A DNA stretch of 13,990 nucleotides from Methanobacterium sp. PtaB.Bin024 (GTDB taxonomy: Archaea; Methanobacteriota; Methanobacteria; Methanobacteriales; Methanobacteriaceae): contig MVPY01000098.1 of the NCBI GenBank assembly GCA_002067065.1, positions 1-13,990 on the forward strand, given 5' to 3'. Positions 1 through 12,479 of the stretch are shown one piece after another (position 1 is the first letter of the stretch; every line of letters starts with the position of its first letter). A program made the position numbers and the translations under genes. Under the pieces are notes generated by a model. The model was given only the letters and a program-made list of their open reading frames with translations, searched no databases and was not told the DNA's origin.

Positions 1-600
1 TAGTCGTTTAACTAACCAGGAGTATAGTTTGAACAATGTGGATTGGTTTGTGTGGAGTAGTCCGTTTGAATATGTTTTTGATCGGGTTAATGCATTGCAG
101 GCTGTGTATTTGTATTTGCGTGGTTGGGTGCCGTCTGATGCGTTGGGTTTGATTAATAATACGGTTTATGTGTCTAGTAATGAGACTAATTTGACTGGTA
201 ATTTGACGGATAATACGACTACTGTGGTTAACACTAGTAGTGAGTTGAATGTGGTTAAGTTTGCTCCTGCGGAGGTTATTGCAGGGCAGGATGAGCCTGT
301 TGTGTTCACTATTAGTGTGACTAATTCAGGGCCTTCTGATGCTTTGAATGTTAAAGTTAGTGATGTGTTGGATAGTCGTTTAACTAACCAGGAGTATAGT
401 TTGGATAATGTGGTGTGGAGGGCTTGGGTTAGTCCGTATGAGTATGTGTTTAGTCGTGTGGATGCATTGCAGACTGTGTATTTTTATCTGCGCGGTTTGG
501 TACCGTCCAATGCAACAGGTTTGATTAATAACACAGTATATGTGTCCAGTAACACCACTAATCTAACTGGTAACCTGACAGATAACACCACCACAGTGAT
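1..600 (+). repeat. 372-bp (124-residue) tandem repeat within the DUF11 gene
   Basis: Bases 1-30 are repeated exactly at 373-402, and the protein following each copy is similar: S-R-L-T-N-Q-E-Y-S-L, then a Y-V-F-x-R-V-x-A-L-Q segment, then an NNTVYVSSN segment, then NLTGNLTDNTTTV. Copy 1 runs from before base 1 to 372. Copy 2 starts at 373 and stays recognisable to about 600, after which the protein moves to a different DUF11 module. The period is a multiple of three, so copies can be gained or lost without breaking the frame. Further copies probably lie upstream of the window. Confidence 0.85.
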
Positions 601-1480
601 AGATACCCTGGCCATCCTGAACATTACAAAAACTTCCCAGACTGAGGGATCAGATGTCAACCACATCGTCCCTGGTTACTCAATCCATTACACCATAGTT
701 GTAACTAATGAAGGCCCTTCCGATGCGTTAAATGTTACATTTGATGATTATTACACTCCAGACTTGCTGGAAAATACCTACTACTCCACATCAAATGGAA
801 TTCCCTGGACAGCCTATAACAACCCACTGAACTTAACCTACCTAATCGACAGACTGGCACCTGGACAGAATGTAACTATATGGATTAATGGAACTGTGAT
901 CTCCAATGCCACACAGGGCTTGAACAACACTGCAGGAACCTCATCAGAAACCGATCCTGAGGGAAGAAAAACAGCATCTGTCTACACTGATATCCAAACA
1001 TCCCATGTAACCATTGAAAAAACAGTGAGCAATCCACAACCATACCTCCATGAAACAATCTACTTCACATTAATAGTTCAAAATTGGGGACCTGACACTG
1101 CTATAAATGTTTACGTAGTTGACAAACTTCCAGATGGAGTGAAATATGTAAGTTCTGCTGCCAATTACGGTTCTTACAATCCAACAACAGGAATATGGAC
1201 TATCGGAAACCTTCCGTATGGTTCAATTGCCCAACTGGTTATAACTGTAGTAGTGGAAAAATTAGGATCTATTGAAAACCATGCCCATGTCCACACAGAC
1301 TCTTATGACCCAATACTATCTGGTCACAATGCTTCGGCTTCCATCTATGTTCGAGAACAACCACAATCCGGAAAAAATTCAATCGGAATGCAAAATACAG
1401 GTGTACCTTTACCTTCACTGGTATTGGTTTTATTCCTTGTTTTAACTGGTCTTTCAATGGTCTTTACTAGAAAAAAATAA
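2..1480 (+). CDS. DUF11-repeat surface protein (adhesin-like), 5' end outside the window
   Basis: Partial gene. The frame is open from base 2, and the first in-window start-like codon (TTG at 29) lies inside a repeat that recurs in frame at 373, so the true start is upstream. 492 residues are visible. They hold repeated DUF11-type beta-sandwich modules, recognisable by the 'TNSGPSDALNVKVSD', 'TNEGPSDALNV' and 'QNWGPDTAINVYVVDKLP' segments (about bases 314, 704 and 1082). The chain is rich in N-x-S/T sequons (NLTGNLTDNTT twice), suggesting a glycosylated extracellular protein. The C-terminus has a GMQNTGVPLP segment, one hydrophobic helix (about 1408-1465) and a basic RKK end, as expected for a membrane-anchored archaeal surface protein. 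The role is presumably cell-surface structure or adhesion; no enzymatic motif is seen. The first ~500 bases use G/T-rich codons, unlike the rest. Family assignment is firm; the exact function is unknown. Confidence 0.88.
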   Translation, partial: SRLTNQEYSLNNVDWFVWSSPFEYVFDRVNALQAVYLYLRGWVPSDALGLINNTVYVSSNETNLTGNLTDNTTTVVNTSSELNVVKFAPAEVIAGQDEPVVFTISVTNSGPSDALNVKVSDVLDSRLTNQEYSLDNVVWRAWVSPYEYVFSRVDALQTVYFYLRGLVPSNATGLINNTVYVSSNTTNLTGNLTDNTTTVIDTLAILNITKTSQTEGSDVNHIVPGYSIHYTIVVTNEGPSDALNVTFDDYYTPDLLENTYYSTSNGIPWTAYNNPLNLTYLIDRLAPGQNVTIWINGTVISNATQGLNNTAGTSSETDPEGRKTASVYTDIQTSHVTIEKTVSNPQPYLHETIYFTLIVQNWGPDTAINVYVVDKLPDGVKYVSSAANYGSYNPTTGIWTIGNLPYGSIAQLVITVVVEKLGSIENHAHVHTDSYDPILSGHNASASIYVREQPQSGKNSIGMQNTGVPLPSLVLVLFLVLTGLSMVFTRKK

Positions 1481-1505
1481 GGGATTCCTTTTTTCATTTC
1501 CCTTA
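1478..1505 (+). terminator. Probable terminator of the DUF11 gene
   Basis: It overlaps the stop codon. A 7-bp inverted repeat (TAAGGGA at 1478-1484, TCCCTTA at 1499-1505) encloses a T6 run at 1489-1494, and more T-rich sequence follows to about 1527. Archaeal terminators are mainly oligo-T tracts, so the T-runs matter more than the weak stem. The 147-bp gap up to 1627 separates two convergent genes and holds no other feature that I can support. Confidence 0.5.
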
Positions 1506-1602
1506 ATTTCCATTTTTACTTTTTTAAACTGAGTTAAATTAAGTACAAAATTATAAAATTAGACAATAAAGATTAAAAGAATAAAAATTAGAATAATAAA
1601 AT

Positions 1603-1610
1603 AAAAAAAA
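1603..1610 (-). terminator. Oligo-T terminator downstream of the CooT-like gene
   Basis: The plus strand has an A8 run here, so the minus-strand transcript of the CooT-like gene meets a T8 tract 17 bases past its stop codon. This fits the oligo-T terminators of archaea. No stable stem is visible. Confidence 0.55.
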
Positions 1611-1627
1611 CATTAAATCAAAAGATT

Positions 1628-1825
1628 TTAATTAACCAATCCTTCTTCATCCACTTCTATAAATATACTATGCTTTTCCAGGTCTAATTCAATTATTTGA
1701 CCTTCAACGGTCTTTCCCTGGTTAAGTATGTCCACCATTTCTATTCTGTCACCATAAACTTTGATGTGGATCACGTCATCCATGAGTTTAACCCCTTTAG
1801 TGTTGTAAACTGTTGATTCGCACAT
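1628..1825 (-). CDS. CooT-family nickel-binding protein, 65 aa
   Basis: Small protein beginning M-C-E-S-T-V-Y. It carries the family pattern of an N-terminal Met-Cys, an 'LMDDVIHIKVYGDRIEMVDILN' beta segment (residues about 14-36) and 'VEGQIIELDLEKHSIFIE' (about 40-57). CooT proteins are small dimeric Ni(II)-binding proteins in which the second-residue Cys is the key ligand; in Rhodospirillum they help mature carbon monoxide dehydrogenase. The start at ATG 1825 is chosen because Cys then becomes residue 2 and a GGTGA ribosome binding site sits 5 bases upstream. A GTG three codons earlier would bury that site and the Cys. It lies 56 bp downstream of pyrC on the same strand and may be cotranscribed. 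The family is likely; the client enzyme here is inferred. Confidence 0.75.
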   Translation of the reverse strand: MCESTVYNTKGVKLMDDVIHIKVYGDRIEMVDILNQGKTVEGQIIELDLEKHSIFIEVDEEGLVN

Positions 1826-1858
1826 TTTTTTCACCGTTTACTAATATTTTCGTAATAA

Positions 1859-1868
1859 ATGATATCAT
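1859..1868. promoter_or_regulatory. 10-bp perfect palindrome in the pyrC/CooT-like gap
   Basis: ATGATATCAT is a perfect inverted repeat with no spacer, placed 33 bp upstream of the CooT-like start codon and 13 bp beyond the pyrC stop. It may be an operator for a separate promoter of the small gene, but it is short, sits in AT-rich DNA and could be chance. Confidence 0.2.
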
Positions 1869-1881
1869 AAAAACATTTTAT

Positions 1882-3162
1882 CTAATAAACAAACTGTCCA
1901 TTATTCTTAAATATGTTATCATATTCCATAACTAAGTTACCCCTTACCATAGTTATAACTGGCATCCCCTTAACATTGAATCCTTCAAAAGGAGAATATC
2001 TAGCTTTAGAATGGAAATTATCCGGGTCAATTACACCTTCTTTCTTAAGGTCCACCCCCACTAGATCAGCATTCATCCCTTCTGATATGAAACCTTTATT
2101 TGGAATATTGAATATTTTTGCAGGATTCTCACACAACAATCTTTTTATATCCTTAAGATTTAATTGACCACGATTTACCTGGGTTAAAAGTAGGGGGAGT
2201 ATGGTTTCCAGGCCGGGAACTCCAGGAGGGGCATCCCAAACATTTTTTTCCTTCTCTTCAAGAGTGTGAGGGGCATGATCCGTTCCTATAACATCAATTT
2301 CAGGTAAATATTGGATTCCCAGTTGATTTTCCTTATCACGTAGGGGAGGATTGGTTTTAGCCAGGTTTCCGAATAGATTAAGGTAATTGGAATCAAGGAA
2401 GAGATGATGAGGAGTTATTTCTGAAGTAACTGGGCAACCTGCGGTCCGAGCATTGTGAATAAGTTGGAGTGATTTTTTGGTGCTCACATGACAGAAGTGT
2501 ACTTTTTGATTATATTTTCCAGCCAAAGAAATGGCTGATTCCACGGCCTCAATTTCAGCCTGAGGAGGACGTGCTAAGGAGTATAGTTCTGGATCATTCC
2601 CTTCTTTTTTCATCATTTCCGTGTACTGTTGAACCAATTTACTGTCTTCAGCATGTAATGAAATAACGTGATCAGGAGCAACGCTATTTATCTTGCTGAA
2701 AGCCTCCATTAAAAAGTCATCATCAACCAGATCCATAAAGATCTTGAAAGATGCTGGCCTTAATGCGACAAGTTCTTTAATATATGATAGATCAGAGACT
2801 CCGGCATGTATTCCAAAATCAACCAAACTCTTCTTTGCACCGATCTTCAGTTTTTCTTTAAACGCTTGTGGGGTGTTGGTGGGAGGTAAGGTGTTAGGCA
2901 TGTCCAGTACGGTGGTAAACCCCCCGGCAACGGCAGCAGCACTCCCAGTATGGAAATCTTCCTTAAAAGTAAGTCCAGGGTCTCTGAAATGGACATGAAC
3001 GTCAATCAGGCCAGGAAGAACAATTTTACCCTTTAAATCAATGGTTTCATCTGCATTTGAAGGTAGTTTTTTAATGGAAACTATGATTTCGTCTTTAATT
3101 CCCAAACAAACTTCTTTAGCATTGATATCCAGTTTACAGTTAACAAGACACAAGTCCAACAT
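1882..3162 (-). CDS. pyrC: Dihydroorotase
   Basis: Cytosolic metal-dependent amidohydrolase that cyclises N-carbamoyl-L-aspartate to dihydroorotate, third step of de novo pyrimidine synthesis. 426 residues, normal for a type I dihydroorotase. Visible motifs: D-V-H-V-H-F-R-D at 54-61 (metal ligands H56 and H58), 'SFKIFMDL' with K140 at the place of the bridging carbamylated lysine, HAED at 170-173, HFCHVST with H225, TNPPLRD at 270-276, and GTDHAPH with catalytic D295. These exclude a generic hydantoinase fairly well, and NPPLRD and PGLET are typical of PyrC. Start: ATG at 3162 has an AAGGTG site 4 bases upstream; the in-frame TTG at 3183 would make that site coding, so I reject it. The CooT-like gene follows after 56 bp. 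A TATA-like element around 3227 could drive it. Confidence 0.95.
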   Translation of the reverse strand: MLDLCLVNCKLDINAKEVCLGIKDEIIVSIKKLPSNADETIDLKGKIVLPGLIDVHVHFRDPGLTFKEDFHTGSAAAVAGGFTTVLDMPNTLPPTNTPQAFKEKLKIGAKKSLVDFGIHAGVSDLSYIKELVALRPASFKIFMDLVDDDFLMEAFSKINSVAPDHVISLHAEDSKLVQQYTEMMKKEGNDPELYSLARPPQAEIEAVESAISLAGKYNQKVHFCHVSTKKSLQLIHNARTAGCPVTSEITPHHLFLDSNYLNLFGNLAKTNPPLRDKENQLGIQYLPEIDVIGTDHAPHTLEEKEKNVWDAPPGVPGLETILPLLLTQVNRGQLNLKDIKRLLCENPAKIFNIPNKGFISEGMNADLVGVDLKKEGVIDPDNFHSKARYSPFEGFNVKGMPVITMVRGNLVMEYDNIFKNNGQFVY

Positions 3163-3222
3163 GTTACACCTTAAATTGAACAATTAAACTTCACAAACTT
3201 ACCAGACTTAGATTGAAGTATG

Positions 3223-3232
3223 ATTATAAATA
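3223..3232. promoter_or_regulatory. Shared TATA element between pyrC and the TmcAL-like gene
   Basis: ATTATAAATA on the plus strand reads TATTTATAAT on the minus strand, a fair TATA box either way. With initiation about 25 bases downstream, the plus transcript would start near 3253 (about 35 bases before ATG 3288) and the minus transcript near 3201 (about 39 bases before the pyrC ATG, leaving room for its ribosome binding site). A second minus-strand candidate, TTATAT, lies at about 3247-3254. This is prediction from spacing only. Confidence 0.4.
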
Positions 3233-3287
3233 GTCTGTAAAAATAATCATATAACCTTGCATGATGATAAAACTAGTGTGGGGTACC

Positions 3288-5215
<1,928 letters not shown>

Positions 5216-5216
5216 A

Positions 5217-5244
5217 TTTTTTATCTTCAATTTTCTTCTTTTTT
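5217..5244 (+). terminator. Oligo-T terminator of the TmcAL-like/FKBP operon
   Basis: Two T6 runs (5217-5222 and 5239-5244), separated by a pyrimidine-rich stretch, lie just after the FKBP stop codon. No stem is needed for archaeal termination. The remaining gap to 5378 lies between convergent genes; I see no clear T-tract on the minus strand for serS. Confidence 0.55.
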
Positions 5245-5378
5245 AAAACATTTTCTTTTACATTATCTTTTTTGAATTATCTAACGATTTTTGGATTATT
5301 TGGTGATCTTATCTAACCATCACAAACCAATTTTTTTCTTGGGTATATCTTCATCAGTAGAAATACTATTATTGCATT

Positions 5379-6935
<1,557 letters not shown>

Positions 6936-7051
6936 TTTAATACATCCTTCTGATTACAATGAATGGGTTAAATATTTCATTTAAAGTTTTAATGAGGGGT
7001 TAAGAGATTCAAAGTATTATTATATTCTATTTGGAGTTTTAATACTCTTAT

Positions 7052-7273
7052 TCAGAGTTCTAACATTTTTTCAATTAACATTTCTGAAAATATAAGATCA
7101 TCAACCGTGGAAAGAATGGTTTTAAGCGATTCTCCGTTTAGATTACACACCACAGCGCCATGGTCCTGGAATGATTCTAAAAAACCAATATTATCTGGTT
7201 GCAAGGATTCAAAGGCAATTTTCGCCTGTTCTTCGTTATGATAACAGAAAGTGATGCTGGTTTTAACATTCAT
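7052..7273 (-). CDS. KEOPS complex subunit Pcc1-like protein, 73 aa
   Basis: Small protein of Pcc1 size and pattern: a beta strand 'MNVKTSITFCYHNEEQAKIAFESLQPDN' at the start, with the typical S-L-x-P-D-N turn (about 23-28), then a hydrophobic strand 'AVVCNLNGESLKTILSTVDDLIFSEMLIEKMLEL' containing the S-L-x-T-I-x-x-x-x-D-D-L-I signature. Pcc1 dimerises the KEOPS complex (Kae1, Bud32, Cgi121) that installs the t6A modification at position 37 of ANN-decoding tRNAs. It starts 18 bp after the CooC-like gene on the same strand, so the two are probably cotranscribed. The ribosome binding site is weak, suggesting coupled translation. The sequence is short, so the call rests on pattern alone; other KEOPS genes are not in the window. 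Confidence 0.75.
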   Translation of the reverse strand: MNVKTSITFCYHNEEQAKIAFESLQPDNIGFLESFQDHGAVVCNLNGESLKTILSTVDDLIFSEMLIEKMLEL

Positions 7274-7291
7274 GGTATAACTTTCCCTATT

Positions 7292-8080
7292 TTAATCAGA
7301 TAGGCTATGATTTAAGAGATTTCCTGCTATTTTCTCAACAGCCTGTCGGGCAGCTGATTCAGGGTAATCAACCAGGGGACGGCCCTCCATATCTGCCAGC
7401 ACAACCAGATCATCACGGGGGATGCTACCTAACACGTCCACATCCATCTCTGCCAACTTTTCTGTAACGAATTTTTCTTCCACATCACTGGAGACCTTGT
7501 TGATCACAGCTACCACATTATGAATGCCTATATCTGTAGCCAGTTTTTTAATACGGCTGGCGGTTTCCAAGGACTTGAGTCCAGGTTCGGCTACAATGAT
7601 CATAACATCCACTGCTTCAGCGGTGCGCCTTCCCAAATGTTCTATACCTGCTTCCATGTCTAAAATAACCATTTCATCTTTTTTAACGATTAAATTCTTT
7701 AAAATGGCTTTTAACATTACTGAAGCAGGGCACACACATCCATCTCCGCCTTTATCCACAGTACCCATAACCAGAATCTTCAAGTTACCTTCAGGATCGT
7801 AATCGGTTGAAAGAGACTCTGGAAGGTCGGATATGGTGGGATTCATCTTAAAAACTTCTCCAAATGATGATCCTGGCTCGGCCCCTGTTCTTTCCCTTAT
7901 CAGATCCTTCATCTTTGATATGGGGGTTACTGGTTGGTGGATGCCCAGACTTCCTAACAGGTTCATATCTGGATCAGCATCAATAGCATATACCTTATAT
8001 TTCTCGGACAAAATAACAGCCAATGTACCTGCTAGGGTGGTTTTACCCACTCCTCCTTTTCCAGTTACCGCGATCTTCAT
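7292..8080 (-). CDS. cooC: CooC-type nickel-insertion ATPase (MinD/ParA family)
   Basis: 262 residues, normal for CooC. Deviant Walker A 'GKGGVGKTT' at 7-15, with signature Lys8 and catalytic Lys13, is followed by 'AIDADPDMN' at 32-40 and the Walker B/switch II 'VILDMEAGIEHLGR' at 138-151 (D141). The telling feature is C115-V-C117 in 'GGDGCVCPA', matching the Cys-x-Cys that binds Ni or Zn at the dimer interface of CooC. CooC uses ATP hydrolysis to load nickel into the C-cluster of carbon monoxide dehydrogenase; in methanogens that enzyme is part of CODH/acetyl-CoA synthase. No membrane segment is present. A GGTG site at 8089-8092 lies 8 bases before the ATG. It is first of a cooC-pcc1-(serS) group and divergent from rpl10e. 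The CxC makes CooC clearly likelier than MinD; the client enzyme is inferred. Confidence 0.88.
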   Translation of the reverse strand: MKIAVTGKGGVGKTTLAGTLAVILSEKYKVYAIDADPDMNLLGSLGIHQPVTPISKMKDLIRERTGAEPGSSFGEVFKMNPTISDLPESLSTDYDPEGNLKILVMGTVDKGGDGCVCPASVMLKAILKNLIVKKDEMVILDMEAGIEHLGRRTAEAVDVMIIVAEPGLKSLETASRIKKLATDIGIHNVVAVINKVSSDVEEKFVTEKLAEMDVDVLGSIPRDDLVVLADMEGRPLVDYPESAARQAVEKIAGNLLNHSLSD

Positions 8081-8124
8081 GGTTATTGCACCGTTTGTTT
8101 AAATTTTCATTTCTATTAATTAAG

Positions 8125-8146
8125 TTTTAATATAATGATGATCAAT
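8125..8146 (-). promoter_or_regulatory. Candidate cooC promoter: ATTGATCAT box plus TATA element
   Basis: Read on the minus strand this is ATTGATCAT followed directly by CATTATATTAAAA. The TATA-like part is centred near 8131, so transcription would start near 8106, about 25 bases before the cooC ATG, with the GGTG site inside the leader. The same 9-bp box sits before the plus-strand TATA at 8202-8220. Confidence 0.5.
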
Positions 8147-8201
8147 TGGGAGTATTATGTAATTCATTTGTTTCAAATTCCCATAAATTTAGCTAGAGTC
8201 T

Positions 8202-8220
8202 ATTGATCATTTTATATAAT
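8202..8220 (+). promoter_or_regulatory. Candidate rpl10e promoter: ATTGATCAT box plus TATA element
   Basis: ATTGATCAT (8202-8210) is directly followed by TTTATATAAT (8211-8220), a near-ideal archaeal TATA box. Initiation about 25 bases on would give a leader of roughly 125 bases before the rpl10e ATG. A weaker element near 8303-8309 (GTTTATA) would give a short leader instead. The rest of the 285-bp divergent gap is AT-rich and shows no gene. Confidence 0.5.
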
Positions 8221-8279
8221 ATAATTCTCCAAACTAATTGTACTATTGATTTCTACCTAGTTTAACTACATATTGTATT

Positions 8280-8293
8280 TACCTTTTAAGGTA
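8280..8293. promoter_or_regulatory. Dyad TACCTT-TT-AAGGTA upstream of rpl10e
   Basis: Two 6-base arms with a 2-base spacer lie about 72 bases before the rpl10e start codon. It is either a small operator or, if transcription starts near 8240, a short hairpin in the leader of the ribosomal protein mRNA. Short, and therefore tentative. Confidence 0.25.
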
Positions 8294-8365
8294 GAGAAAT
8301 AACGTTTATAGCTTCAATAATCACGTTTAAGCTTTAAATAACATTTATACAAGGAGGAATATTAG

Positions 8366-8848
8366 ATGGTAAGAGCATACACTAGAAAAGATTACATACG
8401 CAAAATTCCTGGTTCCAGGATTGTTCAATATGATATGGGGAACCTATCCGGAGAATTCCCTTTAACAGTGAGTCTGGCTCTTAAGGAAAAAGCTCAACTA
8501 TCCCACAATGCACTGGAGGCCGCAAGGATCGCCACCAATAGATACATGCAGAGAAAATCCGGTAGAATGGGTTACCACTTAAAGATAAGGGTTTACCCTC
8601 ATCACATAGTTCGAGAAAACCCCATGGCTACTGGTGCTGGTGCAGACCGTGTGCAGGATGGTATGAGAAAGGCTTTTGGAAAGCCAGTCAGCTCAGTAGC
8701 AATGGTAAAGGCTAATCAGAGGGTTTTAACCATTAAAACCAATAAAAAGAACTTCAATGATGCTAAAGAAGCATTAAGAAGGGCTTCAATGAAGTTTCCA
8801 GTGCCCTGTCGAATAGTAATTGATGAAGGGGCAGAATTGGTTAAATAA
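8366..8848 (+). CDS. rpl10e: Large-subunit ribosomal protein L10e (uL16 family)
   Basis: 160 residues, complete and of normal archaeal length. It opens with basic 'MVRAYTRKDYIRKIPGSRI' and carries 'LALKEKAQLSHNALEAARIATNRYMQ' and 'YHLKIRVYPHHIVRENPMATGAGADRVQDGMRKAFGKP', the block that packs near the peptidyl-transferase centre and the tRNA elbow in the 50S subunit. It is the archaeal and eukaryotic counterpart of bacterial L16. A strong AAGGAGG at 8351-8357 lies 8 bases before the ATG, as expected for a highly expressed gene. ppsA follows after 62 bp on the same strand and could be cotranscribed. The gene is divergent from cooC. Identity is certain. Confidence 0.98.
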   Translation: MVRAYTRKDYIRKIPGSRIVQYDMGNLSGEFPLTVSLALKEKAQLSHNALEAARIATNRYMQRKSGRMGYHLKIRVYPHHIVRENPMATGAGADRVQDGMRKAFGKPVSSVAMVKANQRVLTIKTNKKNFNDAKEALRRASMKFPVPCRIVIDEGAELVK

Positions 8849-8910
8849 ACGCTAAAGATCATTAGTAATTACCATAAATTCTATGAATAAATCCTAAGTG
8901 GTGTATAAGC

Positions 8911-11202
<2,292 letters not shown>

Positions 11203-11219
11203 AACACATAAAAACAACA

Positions 11220-11233
11220 TTTTTTTCTTTTTT
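11220..11233 (+). terminator. Oligo-T terminator of ppsA
   Basis: T7 (11220-11226), one C, then a run of T's (11228-11233), beginning 17 bases past the ppsA stop. It suggests that mfnA, 50 bases further on, is transcribed from its own promoter, for which the AT-rich stretch 11234-11270 gives room but no outstanding TATA box. Confidence 0.6.
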
Positions 11234-11283
11234 AAACCATTTATCTTATTTTAAAAATTCATATTCATTTTTAAGGGATGGAA

Positions 11284-12435
11284 ATGGAAGACAACAGAAT
11301 ACCCGAAGAGCAAATATACCAGATGCTCCGAAAATACAAAGAAAAAGACCTCACCCATCGTTCAGGCAGAATATTAGGATCTATGTGCACCTGTCCTGAT
11401 CCAGTGGGAATTAAAGCATATATGATGTTTTTAGAGTCAAACCTGGGAGACCCAGGACTATTCCCCGGAACCAAAGCCCTGGAAGATGAAGTAATCGCTA
11501 TGCTGGGCGAATTACTGGGGAAAAGAGATGTTCATGGTCATATTATAACTGGAGGTACTGAGGCCAACCTCATGGCCATGCGAGCTGCCCGGAACATTAG
11601 TAAAGTAACAGATCCTGAGATAATCGTACCTAAATCTGCCCACTTCTCCTTCGAAAAGGCTGCAGATATGTTAAAGCTTGATCTGAAAATGGCGGATCTG
11701 GATGATGATTACAGGATGGATACCTCTTCAGTGGAGGATCTCATCTCAGATAACACTGTTGCCATTGTAGGAGTTGCTGGAACCACTGAACTGGGAAAAA
11801 TAGACCCCATTGAAGAACTATCAAGGATATGTCTGGAAAAAGAGATCTATTTGCATGTGGATGCAGCTTTTGGGGGTTACAGCATCCCCTTCCTAAAGGA
11901 TGTAGGTTATGATCTTCCTGATTTTGATTTCTCTCTTCCAGGAGTTTCATCCATAACCATAGATCCTCATAAGATGGGTCTTGCCCCCATACCCACTGGT
12001 GGAATACTTTTCAGGGAACGTAAGTACCTGGAGGTTATGGCAATTGAAACACCCTACCTTACCGAGGATTTACAGTCCACAGTGGTGGGCACCCGTACCG
12101 GAGCAGCCACAGCAGCCACATGGGCCCTCCTGAAGCACCTTGGCAGGGAAGGATACCAGGAAATATCCAGAAAATGCATGGAGATCACATCATATCTGGC
12201 CGAAGGTGTGGAAAAAGCAGGATTTGAACTTGTAACACACCCTGAACTTAATATAGTGGCTTTCCGTTCGTCACAAATTTCAGTAGAAGAAATAGCCCGC
12301 AGACTTGAAAATAGGGGATGGGCTGTTTCCCTGGCATCCTACCCACGAGCAATCAGGATCATAGTCATGCCTCATTTGAAGCTCGAGCATGTTAAGGCAT
12401 TCCTGGCGGATCTTGAACTAATTAAAGAAGATTAG
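11284..12435 (+). CDS. mfnA: L-tyrosine decarboxylase (methanofuran synthesis), PLP-dependent
   Basis: Decarboxylates tyrosine to tyramine, the first step of methanofuran synthesis; archaeal homologues can also decarboxylate aspartate to beta-alanine for coenzyme A. 383 residues. Typical blocks: 'GSMCTCP' near 33-39, 'NLGDPGLFPGTKALE' near 54-68, 'TGGTEANLMAMRAARN' (cofactor phosphate site), H120 in 'SAHFSFEKAADM' (stacks on the PLP ring), 'HVDAAFGG' with the pyridine-nitrogen Asp, and 'TIDPHKMGLAP' with the PLP-binding Lys230. Group II decarboxylase fold, cytosolic. Start: ATG 11284 has AAGGG 6 bases upstream; the ATG at 11278 lies directly against that AAGGG and is less likely (adds two residues). 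The fumarase-like gene follows closely, so the two may form an operon. Identity is firm for a methanogen. Confidence 0.95.
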   Translation: MEDNRIPEEQIYQMLRKYKEKDLTHRSGRILGSMCTCPDPVGIKAYMMFLESNLGDPGLFPGTKALEDEVIAMLGELLGKRDVHGHIITGGTEANLMAMRAARNISKVTDPEIIVPKSAHFSFEKAADMLKLDLKMADLDDDYRMDTSSVEDLISDNTVAIVGVAGTTELGKIDPIEELSRICLEKEIYLHVDAAFGGYSIPFLKDVGYDLPDFDFSLPGVSSITIDPHKMGLAPIPTGGILFRERKYLEVMAIETPYLTEDLQSTVVGTRTGAATAATWALLKHLGREGYQEISRKCMEITSYLAEGVEKAGFELVTHPELNIVAFRSSQISVEEIARRLENRGWAVSLASYPRAIRIIVMPHLKLEHVKAFLADLELIKED

Positions 12436-12479
12436 ATAATTGCATGGATATTGAGATAATTAAAGAGGATCAATCAATA

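Noticed and set aside
29..31. TTG as the start codon of the DUF11 protein
   Set aside because: The frame is open to base 2, and the same residues recur inside the protein at 373-402, so the TTG is an internal leucine codon of a repeat.
1481..1627. Possible small RNA or small gene in the AT-rich convergent gap
   Set aside because: Only T- and A-runs fitting two facing terminators are visible; there is no stable structure or coding frame with a ribosome binding site.
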